DNA of 64,000 nt from CBDAQR01 sp965199055 (GTDB lineage: Bacteria > Pseudomonadota > Gammaproteobacteria > Pseudomonadales > Halieaceae). The notes under the pieces are model-generated. The model was given only the letters and a program-made list of their open reading frames with translations, was not told the DNA's origin and made no database searches. The position numbers were made by a program, and so were the translations under genes. Shown here in pieces: positions 17,852 to 28,214 of this stretch; position 1 is the stretch's first letter, and each line of letters starts with the position of its first letter. The DNA is taken from assembly GCA_965199055.1 (NCBI GenBank), contig CBDAQR010000004.1, positions 1,426,001-1,490,000 of the forward strand, read 5' to 3'.

Positions 17852-19426
17852 ATGACAAATATCCATGACCAAAAAATCCTGATTCTGGATTTTGGGTCGC
17901 AGTACACTCAATTGATTGCCCGCCGCGTTCGCGAAGTTGGCGTTTATAGCGAGATCAGGGCTTGGGATTTGAGCGACGAAGAGATTCGCGAGTTCAATCC
18001 GCGGGGCATCATTCTGTCGGGCGGCCCCGAGTCGGTCGCAGCCCAGGATTCGCCCCGGGTGCCTGCGCTCGTCTTTGATTTGGGTGTGCCTGTACTCGGT
18101 ATCTGTTACGGCATGCAGACGATGGCGGAGCAGTTTGGCGGCAGCGTTGCCTGTTCGAATATTAGTGAATTCGGCTATGCCCAGATACGAGTGACCGACA
18201 AGCCCGGTCTGTTGCACGACATCAAGGACCATATCGACAGCGATGGCGCCGGCTTACTCGATGTTTGGATGAGCCACGGAGACAAAGTCGATCGCCTGCC
18301 TAAAGACTTTGAGCTGATGGCGGAGACCGATAGTTGTCCTATCGCTGGCATGTATCACCGCGAATTGCCGTTCTACGGCATTCAGTTTCATCCCGAGGTG
18401 ACCCATACGCTCCAGGGTAAGCGGATCTTCGAACACTTCGTTCTCGAACTCTGCGCCTGCGATGTGCTGTGGACACCGGCCAATATCGTCGAAGATGCCA
18501 TTGAGCGGGTGCGGGCTACGGTAGGCGATGACAAGGTGCTGCTCGGCCTGTCAGGCGGTGTAGATTCCTCCGTGGTGGCGGCTTTGCTGCATCGGGCGAT
18601 CGGCGACCAGCTCACCTGTGTCTTCGTCGATAACGGCCTGTTACGCAAAAACGAAGGCGAGCAGGTTATGGATATGTTTGCCCGCAACATGGGCGTTAAA
18701 GTTATTCGGAGTAATGCCGAGGAATTGTTTTTGGGTCGTCTGGCGGGTGTGGATGAGCCGGAGCAGAAGCGCAAGATCATTGGTAATACCTTTATCGAGG
18801 TGTTCGACGAGGAGGCTGCGCGTTTACAGGATGTGAACTGGCTGGCGCAGGGCACGATCTACCCGGACGTGATTGAATCTGCCGGTGCCAAAACCGGCAA
18901 GGCGCATGTCATCAAGTCGCATCACAATGTTGGTGGCTTGCCCGAAGACATGGAACTTGAGCTGGTTGAGCCCTTGCGGGAGCTGTTCAAGGATGAGGTA
19001 CGCCAGATCGGACTTGAGCTGGGTTTGCCTTACGACATGGTGTACCGGCACCCGTTCCCGGGGCCAGGCCTGGGCGTTCGAATCCTCGGCGAAGTTAAGA
19101 AGGAATACGCCGATCTGTTGCGAGAAGCGGACGCTATCTTCATCGAAGAATTACATGCGGCGGACTACTATCAAAAAACCAGCCAGGCATTCGCCGTGTT
19201 TCTGCCGGTCAAATCGGTCGGCGTGGTCGGAGATGGGCGCCGCTATGAGTATGTAATTGCCTTGCGTGCGGTCGAAACCGTGGACTTTATGACGGCGCGC
19301 TGGGCGCATCTGCCCTACGAGTTGCTCGAAAAAGTGTCTAATCGCATTATCAATGAAATCTCCGGCGTGTCCCGGGTGACCTACGATATTTCCAGTAAGC
19401 CGCCTGCCACTATCGAGTGGGAGTAG
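17852..19426 (+). CDS. guaA: GMP synthase (glutamine-hydrolysing)
   Basis: 524 residues from the ATG at 17852. An N-terminal class I glutaminase has Cys in GICYGMQTMA and the His/Glu pair in FHPEVTHT. The central ATP-pyrophosphatase has the P-loop LSGGVDSSV, and the C-terminal dimerisation domain ends in KPPATIEWE, the invariant GuaA tail. It aminates XMP to GMP. It starts one base after guaB and overlaps nothing essential of tadA, so the three genes are probably one transcript. Confidence 0.97.
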   Translation: MTNIHDQKILILDFGSQYTQLIARRVREVGVYSEIRAWDLSDEEIREFNPRGIILSGGPESVAAQDSPRVPALVFDLGVPVLGICYGMQTMAEQFGGSVACSNISEFGYAQIRVTDKPGLLHDIKDHIDSDGAGLLDVWMSHGDKVDRLPKDFELMAETDSCPIAGMYHRELPFYGIQFHPEVTHTLQGKRIFEHFVLELCACDVLWTPANIVEDAIERVRATVGDDKVLLGLSGGVDSSVVAALLHRAIGDQLTCVFVDNGLLRKNEGEQVMDMFARNMGVKVIRSNAEELFLGRLAGVDEPEQKRKIIGNTFIEVFDEEAARLQDVNWLAQGTIYPDVIESAGAKTGKAHVIKSHHNVGGLPEDMELELVEPLRELFKDEVRQIGLELGLPYDMVYRHPFPGPGLGVRILGEVKKEYADLLREADAIFIEELHAADYYQKTSQAFAVFLPVKSVGVVGDGRRYEYVIALRAVETVDFMTARWAHLPYELLEKVSNRIINEISGVSRVTYDISSKPPATIEWE

Positions 19427-19437
19427 CGGGGGACGAA

Positions 19438-19896
19438 ATGAGTTTTAGCGCGCAGGACCAGGCATTCATGCGGCGCGCATTGGATCTTGCCGAACAGGCG
19501 GCACGCTTAGAGGAAGTGCCCGTCGGTGCAGTGCTGGCGTGTGATGGGGAAATCGCTGGCGAAGGCTACAATCAGGTGATTTCGGCCGCCGATCCTACCG
19601 CCCACGCCGAGTGCGTCGCCTTGCGAGCGGCGGCTCAACAGCTAGGAAACTACCGCCTGCCCGGCTCGACTCTGTATGTCACCTTGGAGCCGTGCACGAT
19701 GTGCGTCGGGGCAATGGTTCATGCCCGCGTTCAGCGATTAGTATTCGCTACGCGGGAACCCCGCGCTGGCGCGGTTTGCAGTCAGCTGCAGGGGCTCGAC
19801 GCCGGCTTCTATAATCACAAGGTGCATTGGGAAGAGGGCCTGATGGCTGAGGAGAGCGCGACTCTCCTGAAGAATTTCTTTCGTGCGCGTCGCTAA
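19438..19896 (+). CDS. tadA: tRNA-specific adenosine deaminase TadA
   Basis: 152 residues from the ATG at 19438, preceded by a strong GGGGGA; an in-frame start at 19417 lies inside guaA and is unlikely. The zinc deaminase motifs are HAE (PTAHAECVA) and PCTMC (EPCTMCVGAM). TadA converts A34 to inosine in tRNA-Arg(ACG). It is followed convergently by mltF with ten bases between them, the same neighbour as in E. coli. Confidence 0.95.
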   Translation: MSFSAQDQAFMRRALDLAEQAARLEEVPVGAVLACDGEIAGEGYNQVISAADPTAHAECVALRAAAQQLGNYRLPGSTLYVTLEPCTMCVGAMVHARVQRLVFATREPRAGAVCSQLQGLDAGFYNHKVHWEEGLMAEESATLLKNFFRARR

Positions 19897-19906
19897 ATCT
19901 TAGCCA

Positions 19907-21352
19907 TCACAATGCAGACAGCTGTGAGTTCCGAAGGATCTCCGGCACGTGCTCATTGGGATTGATAGGAGCCGGTGTGCGGTTCTTATTGATGTCTTCC
20001 CAGGCCAGAATACTGTGGTAGTGCCGGATATTTTTTACGTAGGTCACCGGTTCGGAGCCACGGGCGTAGCCATAGCGCGTGTTGCGGTAGTAGCGGCTTT
20101 TCTGCAGCAGCGGTAGCCGCTCACGCACATCCACCCACAGATGTGGATCGCCGCCCTGACGTTCGGTAATCACACGGGCGTCCTCAAGATGGCCGCGGCC
20201 GATATTGTAGGCAGCCAGTGCAAACCAGGTTCTATCGGGCTCACCGATATCCTCCGGCAGGCGACGCTTGATCTTCTTCAGGTAGCGAGCACCGCCGCGC
20301 AGGCTTTGCAGCGGGTCCAGGCGGTTTTCCACCTTCATTTCCTGCGCGGTGTTGGAGGTGAGCATCATCATGCCTCGTACACCCGTTGGTGAGCGTGCAT
20401 AGGGGTTCCAGTGCGATTCCTGGTAGGCAATTGCGGCCAGCAGATGCCAGTCCAGCTGATACTCGTCCGCCACTTCGCGGATCATGTCGGCGTAGCGGGG
20501 CAGGCGATTTCTTACCCGTCGGCTGAAGGTTTGTGAGTCCACATGGGTAACGCCCCAGGCGTGTCCGAAATGCTGCTCCTTAAGCATATCCAGACTCCCG
20601 TCCGCGCGTATTCGCTCCAGGAAAGCGTTCGCGCGGCTGCGCAATGCGTCGTTATCGCTGCCATCTGCGAACAACCAGGCGAGCTCAATCTCATTGGGAA
20701 AGCTGAAACCGACGCGCAGCTTGGGAAAGAATATGTGATTGGCGATAAATTCCTGGGAATCAATCATGGCAAAGGTCGCCGCGCCATTGTTAAGCATGTC
20801 CAGCAGATCTGGTGGTTCGGCGTCGTCGATTGCCTGCCATGTCAGCTCGGGATAGTCATTCTGCAACTGTTCCAGGCGCTCTTCATGACTACTGTTCGCC
20901 AGGACCACGAGTTTGGCATCGATTAAATCCTCGACTTTGCGCGGTTTTGCGGTTCCCGAAACATAGATGACTTGCGCCTGTACTTGGTCGTAGGGAACGG
21001 AGAACTCGAATTCTTCGCGGCGCCGGTCGGTAACTGAGAGTCCTGCGGCAGCGAAATCGGCCTGCCCGCGTCGCACCGAGTGCAAGAGGTCAGCAATGCT
21101 GTGACGTACCTCCATGCGCAGCGCCAGTCCGAGTTCCTGGGCGAACATCTCGCTCAGTGCATACTCGAAGCCGGCGGGGCCGGATTTGTCCTGATAGTAG
21201 GTGGCAGGTCCGTTGCGGGTTACAACAACAAGATCTCCGCGGTCCAGCGCACGTTCCAGTGTGTCATCTGTGCCACAGGCGGCCAGCAGGGTGAGTAGCG
21301 TTAATAATGCCGCGCTCCGAGGCAGAAGACGAGGCGTAGGTAGCCTGTTCAT
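19907..21352 (-). CDS. mltF: Membrane-bound lytic murein transglycosylase F
   Basis: 481 residues from the ATG at 21352; a GTG at 21382 and an ATG at 21370 are alternatives, none with a well-placed ribosome site. The signal peptide ends in a lipobox (LTLLAAC), so it is a lipoprotein. Residues about 40-265 form a periplasmic solute-binding (SBP_bac_3) regulatory domain, and the C-terminal SLT domain has the catalytic Glu in AYQESHWNP and the AAYNIGRGH motif. It cleaves peptidoglycan to 1,6-anhydromuropeptides; the binding domain controls activity. It is divergent from purL and convergent with tadA. Confidence 0.94.
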   Translation of the reverse strand: MNRLPTPRLLPRSAALLTLLTLLAACGTDDTLERALDRGDLVVVTRNGPATYYQDKSGPAGFEYALSEMFAQELGLALRMEVRHSIADLLHSVRRGQADFAAAGLSVTDRRREEFEFSVPYDQVQAQVIYVSGTAKPRKVEDLIDAKLVVLANSSHEERLEQLQNDYPELTWQAIDDAEPPDLLDMLNNGAATFAMIDSQEFIANHIFFPKLRVGFSFPNEIELAWLFADGSDNDALRSRANAFLERIRADGSLDMLKEQHFGHAWGVTHVDSQTFSRRVRNRLPRYADMIREVADEYQLDWHLLAAIAYQESHWNPYARSPTGVRGMMMLTSNTAQEMKVENRLDPLQSLRGGARYLKKIKRRLPEDIGEPDRTWFALAAYNIGRGHLEDARVITERQGGDPHLWVDVRERLPLLQKSRYYRNTRYGYARGSEPVTYVKNIRHYHSILAWEDINKNRTPAPINPNEHVPEILRNSQLSAL

Positions 21353-21436
21353 AGTGAATATTGTAGCCATCGCCGTCGCCACGACAAAGGTGAGAAATTC
21401 ACTCCTCCGGCGCTAACAGCGGGTATGCAAATACAG

Positions 21437-21442
21437 TACAAT
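21437..21442 (+). promoter_or_regulatory. Candidate -10 element of purL
   Basis: TACAAT followed by ACCGCG, 48 bases before the purL ATG at 21491. No clear -35 or PurR-type palindrome was seen. Its position argues against an earlier purL start at 21425. Confidence 0.45.
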
Positions 21443-21490
21443 ACCGCGTTTTCAAAGACCGACCTTCTCGACCCCAAGGCGAACTCAAGC

Positions 21491-24400
21491 ATGCTCATTC
21501 TGCGCGGTGCTCCGGCCCTGTCCGAATTCAGACTCACTAAGCTCCAGCGTAAACTTCACCAACTCGACCCCAGCATCGGGAAGCTATCCGCCCACTTCGT
21601 ACATTTCGCTAAATCCACGCGGAAACTCGACGCCGACGAGATGGCTGTTCTGGAGCGTTTGCTCGAGTATGGTCCGAGTCAGCACGATGATCCCGTGGAT
21701 GGTGAGCTGATGCTGGTGGTGCCCCGCAGCGGTACGATTTCTCCCTGGTCGAGCAAGGCCACCGACATTCTTCACAATTGTGGTCTGGAGTGTATCGAGC
21801 GCGTCGAGCGCGGTATTGCCTATAGCATTGAATTGCCGACGGCCGCCTCTGCAGAACTTAGGGCCGCAACGGCGGCGCTATTGCATGATCGGATGGTCGA
21901 TCAGGTGCTGAGTAGCGAAGACGAGGCTGTACAGCTGTTTAGCCACGAATCCCCGCGACCCATGGGCGCGGTGGATATTCTGGATGGCGGGCGCGATGCC
22001 CTCGCCGCAGCAAACCTGTCTCTCGGCTTGGCGCTGGCCGAAGACGAAATCGATTACCTCGTACAGAGCTTTACCGAGCTCGATCGCAACCCGAATGATG
22101 TCGAGTTGATGATGTTCGCGCAGGCCAATTCCGAGCATTGCCGCCACAAGATATTCAATGCCAGTTGGACCATCGACGGGATCGAGCAGGAACGCTCCTT
22201 GTTCCAGATGATCCGCAATACCAACGAGTGCGGCGGAGAAAACGTTTTATCCGCCTATTCAGACAACGCGGCCGTGGTCGCAGGCACCGTGGCAGGCCGC
22301 TTTTATCCGGATCCCGATACGGCCGAGTACGGGTTTTCGCAGGAACCGGTGCATCTTTTAATGAAGGTGGAAACGCATAATCACCCCACGGCGATAGCCC
22401 CGTTTCCTGGCGCAGGCACTGGCTCTGGCGGCGAAATTCGCGACGAGGGCGCAGTGGGGCGGGGTTCCAAGCCAAAGGTCGGGCTGACCGGCTTCTCGGT
22501 GTCAAACCTGCAAATTCCGGGCTATTTGCAGCCCTGGGAGCAGGAGTACGGCAAGCCCGGACGCATTGTGTCTGCACTCGATATTATGATTGAGGGGCCG
22601 ATCGGCGGTGCCGCCTTCAACAATGAGTACGGGCGTCCGAACCTCTGCGGTTACTTCCGCAGTTTTGAGCTTGAATTTGCGGGTCAGGTCAGGGGCTATC
22701 ACAAGCCTATTATGATCGCCGGTGGTTACGGCAATATTCGTGAGGAGCATGTCGACAAAGGCGAGATCGAAGTCGGAGCCGCGCTGATTGTGCTCGGTGG
22801 ACCGGCCATGCTCATCGGCCTTGGCGGCGGTGCTGCTTCCTCTATGGCAAGCGGTGACAGCGCAGAAGACCTGGATTTCGCCTCAGTGCAACGCCAAAAC
22901 CCCGAGATAGAGCGTCGCTGCCAGGAAGTCATCGATCGTTGCTGGCAGATGGGTGACGATAATCCGATTAGCTTTATCCACGATGTCGGTGCCGGTGGCT
23001 TGTCCAATGCATTGCCCGAGTTGGTGAAAGACGGTGGTCGCGGCGGACGCTTCGATCTGCGTGCGGTACCGAATGATGAACCGGGCATGTCTCCACTGGA
23101 AATCTGGTGTAACGAAGCCCAGGAACGCTATGTGCTGGCGGTGAGTCCGCGCAACCTGGATCGATTTAGAACGATTTGTGAGCGTGAGCGCTGCCCCTAT
23201 GCGGTGGTTGGCGAGGCCTTGGCGGAACAGCATCTGCAGGTCAGCGATCCACATTTCGACAATGCACCTGTCGATTTACCCATGTCGGTTCTGTTCGGTA
23301 AGCCGCCACGAATGCAGCGCGATGTTATCCGCCAGCCGGTGCCAAGCGGCGCGTTGGAACTTGGGCAGGCGTCACTGCAGGAGGCTGCCGAGCGCGTATT
23401 GCAATTGCCTACCGTGGCCAGCAAAAACTTTCTTATCACCATTGGAGATCGCACCGTCACCGGTATGGTGCATCGCGACCAAATGGTCGGTCCGTGGCAG
23501 GTCCCGGTAGCAGACTGCGCGGTAACCACCGTTGCCTATGACTCCAGCGCGGGTGAGGCGATGGCGATGGGTGAGCGTACCCCGTCAGCGCTGATTGACG
23601 GCCCGGCCTCAGGTCGAGTCGCTGTCGCAGAAGCGATTACCAATCTCCTTGCGGCCGGTGTTGAGAAAATCGAAGACATCAAGCTCTCGGCGAACTGGAT
23701 GTGCGCTGCCGGTCACGGCCGTGAAGATGAAGTGCTCTACGATACCGTACAAGCAGTCGGTATGGAGTTTTGTCCCGCCTTGGGTATTACCATTCCCGTA
23801 GGTAAAGACTCGATGTCAATGCGCACGGCGTGGTCAGACAAGGGCGTCGAGAAATCCGTGACCGCACCGACCTCACTCATCGTGTCGGCGTTCGCACCCA
23901 TTCCAGACGTGCGCAGAAGCGTTACGCCGCAACTCAAGACTGATGTGGGCGCCACGAGCCTCTACCTGGTCGATCTGGGCGAGGGCCGCAATCGCTTGGG
24001 TGCCTCCTGCTTGGCACAGGCCTATGGGCAGGTGGGGGACGAAGTCGCCGATATGGAAAGCCCCGAATTACTGAAAGGTCTGTTTGAGTTAATCAAACAA
24101 CTGCAAAACGAGAAGCTATTGCTGGCCTACCATGACCGCTCCGATGGCGGCCTGTTAGTGACCCTGGCCGAAATGGCATTTGCAGGACACTGCGGTTGGA
24201 CGGTGGATATTGCAGGACTTGGCAGTGACGCTACGGCCGCACTGTTTGCCGAGGAGATTGGCGCGGTGCTGCAGGTTAGCGACGAGAATGTTGCAGCCTT
24301 TGAGCTGCTTCTCGAGCAATTTGGACTTTCCTCATGCAGTTACCGTCTTGGTTCGGTGAATGAAGGCGATGTGTTACAGATTAACAGCGCCTCGGAAAGC

Positions 24401-25369
24401 CTGCTGAGTGCCTCTCGCACAGAATGGCAGCGCTTGTGGTCGCGCACTAGCTACGAGATTCAATCACTGCGCGACAATCCCGACTGCGCGCGGGAAGAAT
24501 TCGAAACTTTGGGCGTACAGGATCCGGGCCTTTCTGTGCGGCTTGGTTTTGACCCACAAGACGACATCGCCGCGCCCTATGTTGGGACGGGTGCTGCGCC
24601 GCGAGTGGCCATTCTCCGCGAGCAGGGTGTCAACGGGCACGTGGAAATGGCGGCGGCGTTCAAGCGCGCTGGCTTCGCCCCCTTTGACGTGCATATGAGT
24701 GATCTCTTTGCTGGCCGCTTTAGCCTGGACGAGTTTAAGGGGCTGGTGGCCTGCGGTGGTTTCTCCTACGGCGACGTTCTCGGTGCGGGCGAGGGTTGGG
24801 CCAAGTCGGTGCTGTTTAACAGTGCGCTGCGCGAGCAATTTCAGGCCTTCTTTGAACGTCCTGACAGCTTTACGCTCGGTGTATGCAATGGCTGTCAGAT
24901 GGTGTCCACGCTCGCTGAGTTGATTCCCGGCACCGATAACTGGCCGCGCTTTGTGCGCAATCGCTCCGAGCAGTTTGAAGCGAGGTTTTCCCTGGTACAG
25001 GTAGAGGAGAGCCCCTCGATATTGCTTCGCGGTATGGCAGGCTCCCATATGCCGATCGCGGTGGCTCACGGAGAGGGCCGCGCTGAGTTCAAGGATCAGG
25101 GGCAGCGAGATGCTTTGGAGTCAGCGGGCTTGGTTGGCATGCGTTTTGTCACGAACGCATTGACCGTGGCCGAAAGCTATCCGGCCAACCCCAATGGATC
25201 GCCGGGCGGAATTACGGGGCTGACCAGCAGCGATGGTCGTGCGACGATCATGATGCCTCACCCGGAACGGGTATTTCGGGCACTGCAATGTTCCTGGGCA
25301 CCGCCGCAATGGGAAGAGGACGGCGCCTGGATGCGCTTGTTCCGCAATGCCCGGGTGTGGGTGGATTAA
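21491..25369 (+). CDS. purL: Phosphoribosylformylglycinamidine synthase (single-chain)
   Basis: 1292 residues, the large fused PurL of gammaproteobacteria. The ATG at 21491 gives the family N-terminus MLILRGAPALSEFR. Order: N-terminal PurS-like domain, linker, two AIRS-type halves (HNHPTAIAPFPGAGTG and VGKDSMSMRTAW) and a C-terminal glutaminase from about residue 1035 with Cys in GVCNGCQM and His/Glu in MPHPERV. It makes FGAM from FGAR, glutamine and ATP, the fourth step of purine synthesis. It is divergent from mltF, the arrangement also seen in E. coli. Confidence 0.97.
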   Translation: MLILRGAPALSEFRLTKLQRKLHQLDPSIGKLSAHFVHFAKSTRKLDADEMAVLERLLEYGPSQHDDPVDGELMLVVPRSGTISPWSSKATDILHNCGLECIERVERGIAYSIELPTAASAELRAATAALLHDRMVDQVLSSEDEAVQLFSHESPRPMGAVDILDGGRDALAAANLSLGLALAEDEIDYLVQSFTELDRNPNDVELMMFAQANSEHCRHKIFNASWTIDGIEQERSLFQMIRNTNECGGENVLSAYSDNAAVVAGTVAGRFYPDPDTAEYGFSQEPVHLLMKVETHNHPTAIAPFPGAGTGSGGEIRDEGAVGRGSKPKVGLTGFSVSNLQIPGYLQPWEQEYGKPGRIVSALDIMIEGPIGGAAFNNEYGRPNLCGYFRSFELEFAGQVRGYHKPIMIAGGYGNIREEHVDKGEIEVGAALIVLGGPAMLIGLGGGAASSMASGDSAEDLDFASVQRQNPEIERRCQEVIDRCWQMGDDNPISFIHDVGAGGLSNALPELVKDGGRGGRFDLRAVPNDEPGMSPLEIWCNEAQERYVLAVSPRNLDRFRTICERERCPYAVVGEALAEQHLQVSDPHFDNAPVDLPMSVLFGKPPRMQRDVIRQPVPSGALELGQASLQEAAERVLQLPTVASKNFLITIGDRTVTGMVHRDQMVGPWQVPVADCAVTTVAYDSSAGEAMAMGERTPSALIDGPASGRVAVAEAITNLLAAGVEKIEDIKLSANWMCAAGHGREDEVLYDTVQAVGMEFCPALGITIPVGKDSMSMRTAWSDKGVEKSVTAPTSLIVSAFAPIPDVRRSVTPQLKTDVGATSLYLVDLGEGRNRLGASCLAQAYGQVGDEVADMESPELLKGLFELIKQLQNEKLLLAYHDRSDGGLLVTLAEMAFAGHCGWTVDIAGLGSDATAALFAEEIGAVLQVSDENVAAFELLLEQFGLSSCSYRLGSVNEGDVLQINSASESLLSASRTEWQRLWSRTSYEIQSLRDNPDCAREEFETLGVQDPGLSVRLGFDPQDDIAAPYVGTGAAPRVAILREQGVNGHVEMAAAFKRAGFAPFDVHMSDLFAGRFSLDEFKGLVACGGFSYGDVLGAGEGWAKSVLFNSALREQFQAFFERPDSFTLGVCNGCQMVSTLAELIPGTDNWPRFVRNRSEQFEARFSLVQVEESPSILLRGMAGSHMPIAVAHGEGRAEFKDQGQRDALESAGLVGMRFVTNALTVAESYPANPNGSPGGITGLTSSDGRATIMMPHPERVFRALQCSWAPPQWEEDGAWMRLFRNARVWVD

Positions 25370-25383
25370 GCGCCCCCAGCCTT

Positions 25384-25389
25384 TATAAT
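25384..25389 (+). promoter_or_regulatory. Candidate -10 element of secDF
   Basis: TATAAT followed by GGCGCAAC, 25 bases before the secD ATG and in the 45-base gap after purL. No good -35 is visible. It suggests secD has its own promoter now that tgt and yajC are not upstream. Confidence 0.5.
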
Positions 25390-25414
25390 GGCGCAACTTT
25401 TTTTCGAGTAAACC

Positions 25415-27289
25415 ATGCTAAACAAGTACCCCCTCTGGAAATACCTGCTGGTAACCTTCGTGGTGGCGTTAGGCTTCTTCTATGCGTCGCCCAATCTCTA
25501 CGCACCGGATCCTGCACTACAGATCAGCGGAGAGAGCAGCACCCAGTTAATTGATGCCAGTACCCTCGAGCGAGCAACAGCGGCGCTGGAAGCGCAGGCT
25601 ATCGAGTACTTTGCTCCCGAAATCGGTCAGCAGGGCAATAACGCATTGATACGCCTACGCCAACGTGACGATCAGTTACCCGCGCAGAGCAGGGTGCAGC
25701 GCGCTCTCGGTGACGGCTATATTGTGGCGCTGAATCTCGCGCCGACCACGCCAGCCTGGCTCAGTGACTTTGGCGGCCAGCCTATGAAGCTGGGACTCGA
25801 CCTCAGCGGTGGTGTGCACTTCAAGCTGGAAGTGGATGTGGACTCGGCGATTCAGCGTCGCCTCGAGTTTTATACTAACGCGACCAAGAAGCTGCTCCGG
25901 GAAGAGCGTATCCGCGGTTTTGTCAGCCTGGAAAATGACACTACTGTCTTTGCGCGATTCAAGACCGAGGCGCTGCGTGATCAGGCCTACAGCGCGCTGC
26001 GCGAGAATTATCCTGAGCTGGTGACGCAGCGCGGCGATAACACCGCTTCCGGTGAATACACATTCAATGCTGTGCTCTCTGATGCCAGCCGCCAGGAAAT
26101 AGCGAGTTACGCGGTTAATCAGAACCTGACGACATTGCGTAATCGAGTAAACGAACTTGGCGTGTCCGAGCCATTGGTCCAACCGCAAGGGCGTAATCGT
26201 ATCGTGGTTGAACTGCCCGGTATTCAGGACACCGCCGAAGCCAAGCGAATCCTCGGTAAAACAGCAAATCTTGAGTTTCGTCTGGTGGCCACCGCGGATG
26301 CGCCGGTGTCTTCGCGTCAAGAGTTTGGTTATCGCAGTGAGCAGCGCGCGGGCGCGAGCGAATGGCTGGAGCGTGAGGTGATCATTACCGGCGAGCGGGT
26401 GGCCAACGCGCAAGCCAGTTTCGATCAGAATGGCCGGCCTAACGTCAATATCAGCCTGGATAGCGAAGGCGGAGCGCTGATGCACCGCGCTACCCGGAAC
26501 AACATCAAGCGTCGCATGGGTGTTTTATTCATCGAGCGTAAGACACGCACACGCTACGAGACCGACGCGGATGGCAACGAAGTCGTCATTAAGATGCCGA
26601 TCGATGAGAAGCGCATTATCACGGCGCCCGTGATCCAATCGGCTCTAGGCGCACAGTTTCAGATTACCGGCCTCGATAGCACGGCCGAAGCGTCCGAGAT
26701 AGCGCTGCTGCTGCGCGCTGGTGCGCTCGCTGCGCCCATCGATTTTGTGGAAGAGCGCACCGTTGGACCGTCCCTCGGGGCAGAGAATATTGCCAAAGGT
26801 GTGACCTCCGTGCAGATAGGCCTGCTGCTGGTGGTGGCGTTCATGGTGCTCTACTACCGGGTGTTCGGTGTGGCGGCCGTCGTTGCACTGAGCTGCAACC
26901 TCGTATTACTGGTGGCATGTATGTCTATTCTGGGTGCGACGCTGACGTTGCCCGGTATTGCCGGTATCGTGCTAACAGTGGGTATGGCGGTAGACGCCAA
27001 CGTGCTGATCTTCGCTCGAATCAGGGAAGAGCTGCGTAACGGATTATCACCACAGATGGCCATTCACGCCGGTTTCGAGCGTGCTGTCGTTACCATTCTC
27101 GATGCCAATATCACAACGCTGCTGGTAGCGCTGATTCTCTATGCGGTTGGCACCGGACCGGTGAAAGGCTTCGCGGTAACGCTCTCGATTGGCATCGTGA
27201 CCTCGATGTTCACAGCGATTATGGGAACGCGAGCACTGATCAATCTTATATATGGGGGTCGCAATGTGAAGCGGCTGTCGATCGGGTAG
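25415..27289 (+). CDS. secD: Protein translocase subunit SecD
   Basis: 624 residues. TM1 is near residues 8-26, a large periplasmic P1 domain contains the D1 motif (GLDLSGGVHF), and five more TM segments fall in the last 180 residues with the D4 signature (GMAVDANVLIFARIREEL). SecDF-YajC uses the proton gradient to pull exported chains across the inner membrane. secF follows after four bases. The usual upstream tgt-yajC pair is absent; purL lies there instead. Confidence 0.96.
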   Translation: MLNKYPLWKYLLVTFVVALGFFYASPNLYAPDPALQISGESSTQLIDASTLERATAALEAQAIEYFAPEIGQQGNNALIRLRQRDDQLPAQSRVQRALGDGYIVALNLAPTTPAWLSDFGGQPMKLGLDLSGGVHFKLEVDVDSAIQRRLEFYTNATKKLLREERIRGFVSLENDTTVFARFKTEALRDQAYSALRENYPELVTQRGDNTASGEYTFNAVLSDASRQEIASYAVNQNLTTLRNRVNELGVSEPLVQPQGRNRIVVELPGIQDTAEAKRILGKTANLEFRLVATADAPVSSRQEFGYRSEQRAGASEWLEREVIITGERVANAQASFDQNGRPNVNISLDSEGGALMHRATRNNIKRRMGVLFIERKTRTRYETDADGNEVVIKMPIDEKRIITAPVIQSALGAQFQITGLDSTAEASEIALLLRAGALAAPIDFVEERTVGPSLGAENIAKGVTSVQIGLLLVVAFMVLYYRVFGVAAVVALSCNLVLLVACMSILGATLTLPGIAGIVLTVGMAVDANVLIFARIREELRNGLSPQMAIHAGFERAVVTILDANITTLLVALILYAVGTGPVKGFAVTLSIGIVTSMFTAIMGTRALINLIYGGRNVKRLSIG

Positions 27290-27293
27290 GCGG

Positions 27294-28214
27294 ATGAGCG
27301 CTATGAACACAATCAACTTTATGGGCCAACGCAAACTGGCCACCGCTATTTCCATCGTTTTGCTGCTGATATCCATAGGCTCCCTGGCAACCCGTCAGCT
27401 GAACTGGGGCCTGGATTTTACCGGTGGAACGCTGGTGGAGGTGCACTACAGCACCACGGCGCCATTAGGAGAGATTCGCCAAACTCTGGAAACCGGTGGT
27501 TTTCAACGAGCCATTGTTGTGAGCTTCGGCTCCGATCAGGATGTGCTAATACGCTTGCCTCAGGGCTACTCGGACAAAGATGGCGCCCGCCTGTTGGCAT
27601 TGTTACAGGAGGAATCTGTCGACCAGGTCGAGTTGCGCAGAATCGAGTTTGTTGGCCCGCAAGTTGGGGATGAGTTGCGTGAGCAGGGCGGCCTGGCCAT
27701 GTTGCTCGCCCTCGGTCTGGTTATGCTCTACGTGGCCTTCCGCTTCCAGTTTAAGTTTTCGGTAGGCGCGGTGGTCGCATTGGCGCATGATGTGCTCATT
27801 ACGCTCGGTTTTTTCTCGATACTCGGTATCGAATTTGACCTAACCGTCTTGGCGGCACTACTGGCGGTGATCGGTTACTCCCTCAATGACACCATTGTTG
27901 TGTCTGACAGGATTCGAGAGAATTTCCGTAAGATTCGCAAAGCCGACCCCGTCAATGTGATCAATATTTCACTGACGGAAACGCTGGCACGAACCTTGGT
28001 AACCTCGCTGACAACCCTGCTGGTACTGACCGCGCTCGCTCTGTTTGGTGGCGATATGATTCACGGCTTCGCGCTGGCACTGATCGTGGGCGTATTGATT
28101 GGTACCTACTCGTCTATCTATGTTGCGGCCAACAGCCTGCTGATGCTGGGCATTAGCAAGGAAGACCTGATGGTGCCGGTAAAAGAAGGCGCAGAGCTAG
28201 ACGAGATGCCCTAG
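27294..28214 (+). CDS. secF: Protein translocase subunit SecF
   Basis: 306 residues with six TM segments: TM1 (about residues 13-33), a periplasmic domain starting GLDFTGGTLVEV, then a five-TM block with the D4-type motif SLNDTIVVSDRIRENFRK. It pairs with SecD. The ATG at 27294 is preceded by GTAGGCGG. It converges on suhB with an 18-base tail overlap, so no room exists for a separate terminator. Confidence 0.96.
   Translation: MSAMNTINFMGQRKLATAISIVLLLISIGSLATRQLNWGLDFTGGTLVEVHYSTTAPLGEIRQTLETGGFQRAIVVSFGSDQDVLIRLPQGYSDKDGARLLALLQEESVDQVELRRIEFVGPQVGDELREQGGLAMLLALGLVMLYVAFRFQFKFSVGAVVALAHDVLITLGFFSILGIEFDLTVLAALLAVIGYSLNDTIVVSDRIRENFRKIRKADPVNVINISLTETLARTLVTSLTTLLVLTALALFGGDMIHGFALALIVGVLIGTYSSIYVAANSLLMLGISKEDLMVPVKEGAELDEMP

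Noticed and set aside
16825..17907. 360-codon open frame antisense to guaB
   Set aside because: It lies wholly opposite a certain guaB/guaA, has no family features and arises from third-position GC bias.
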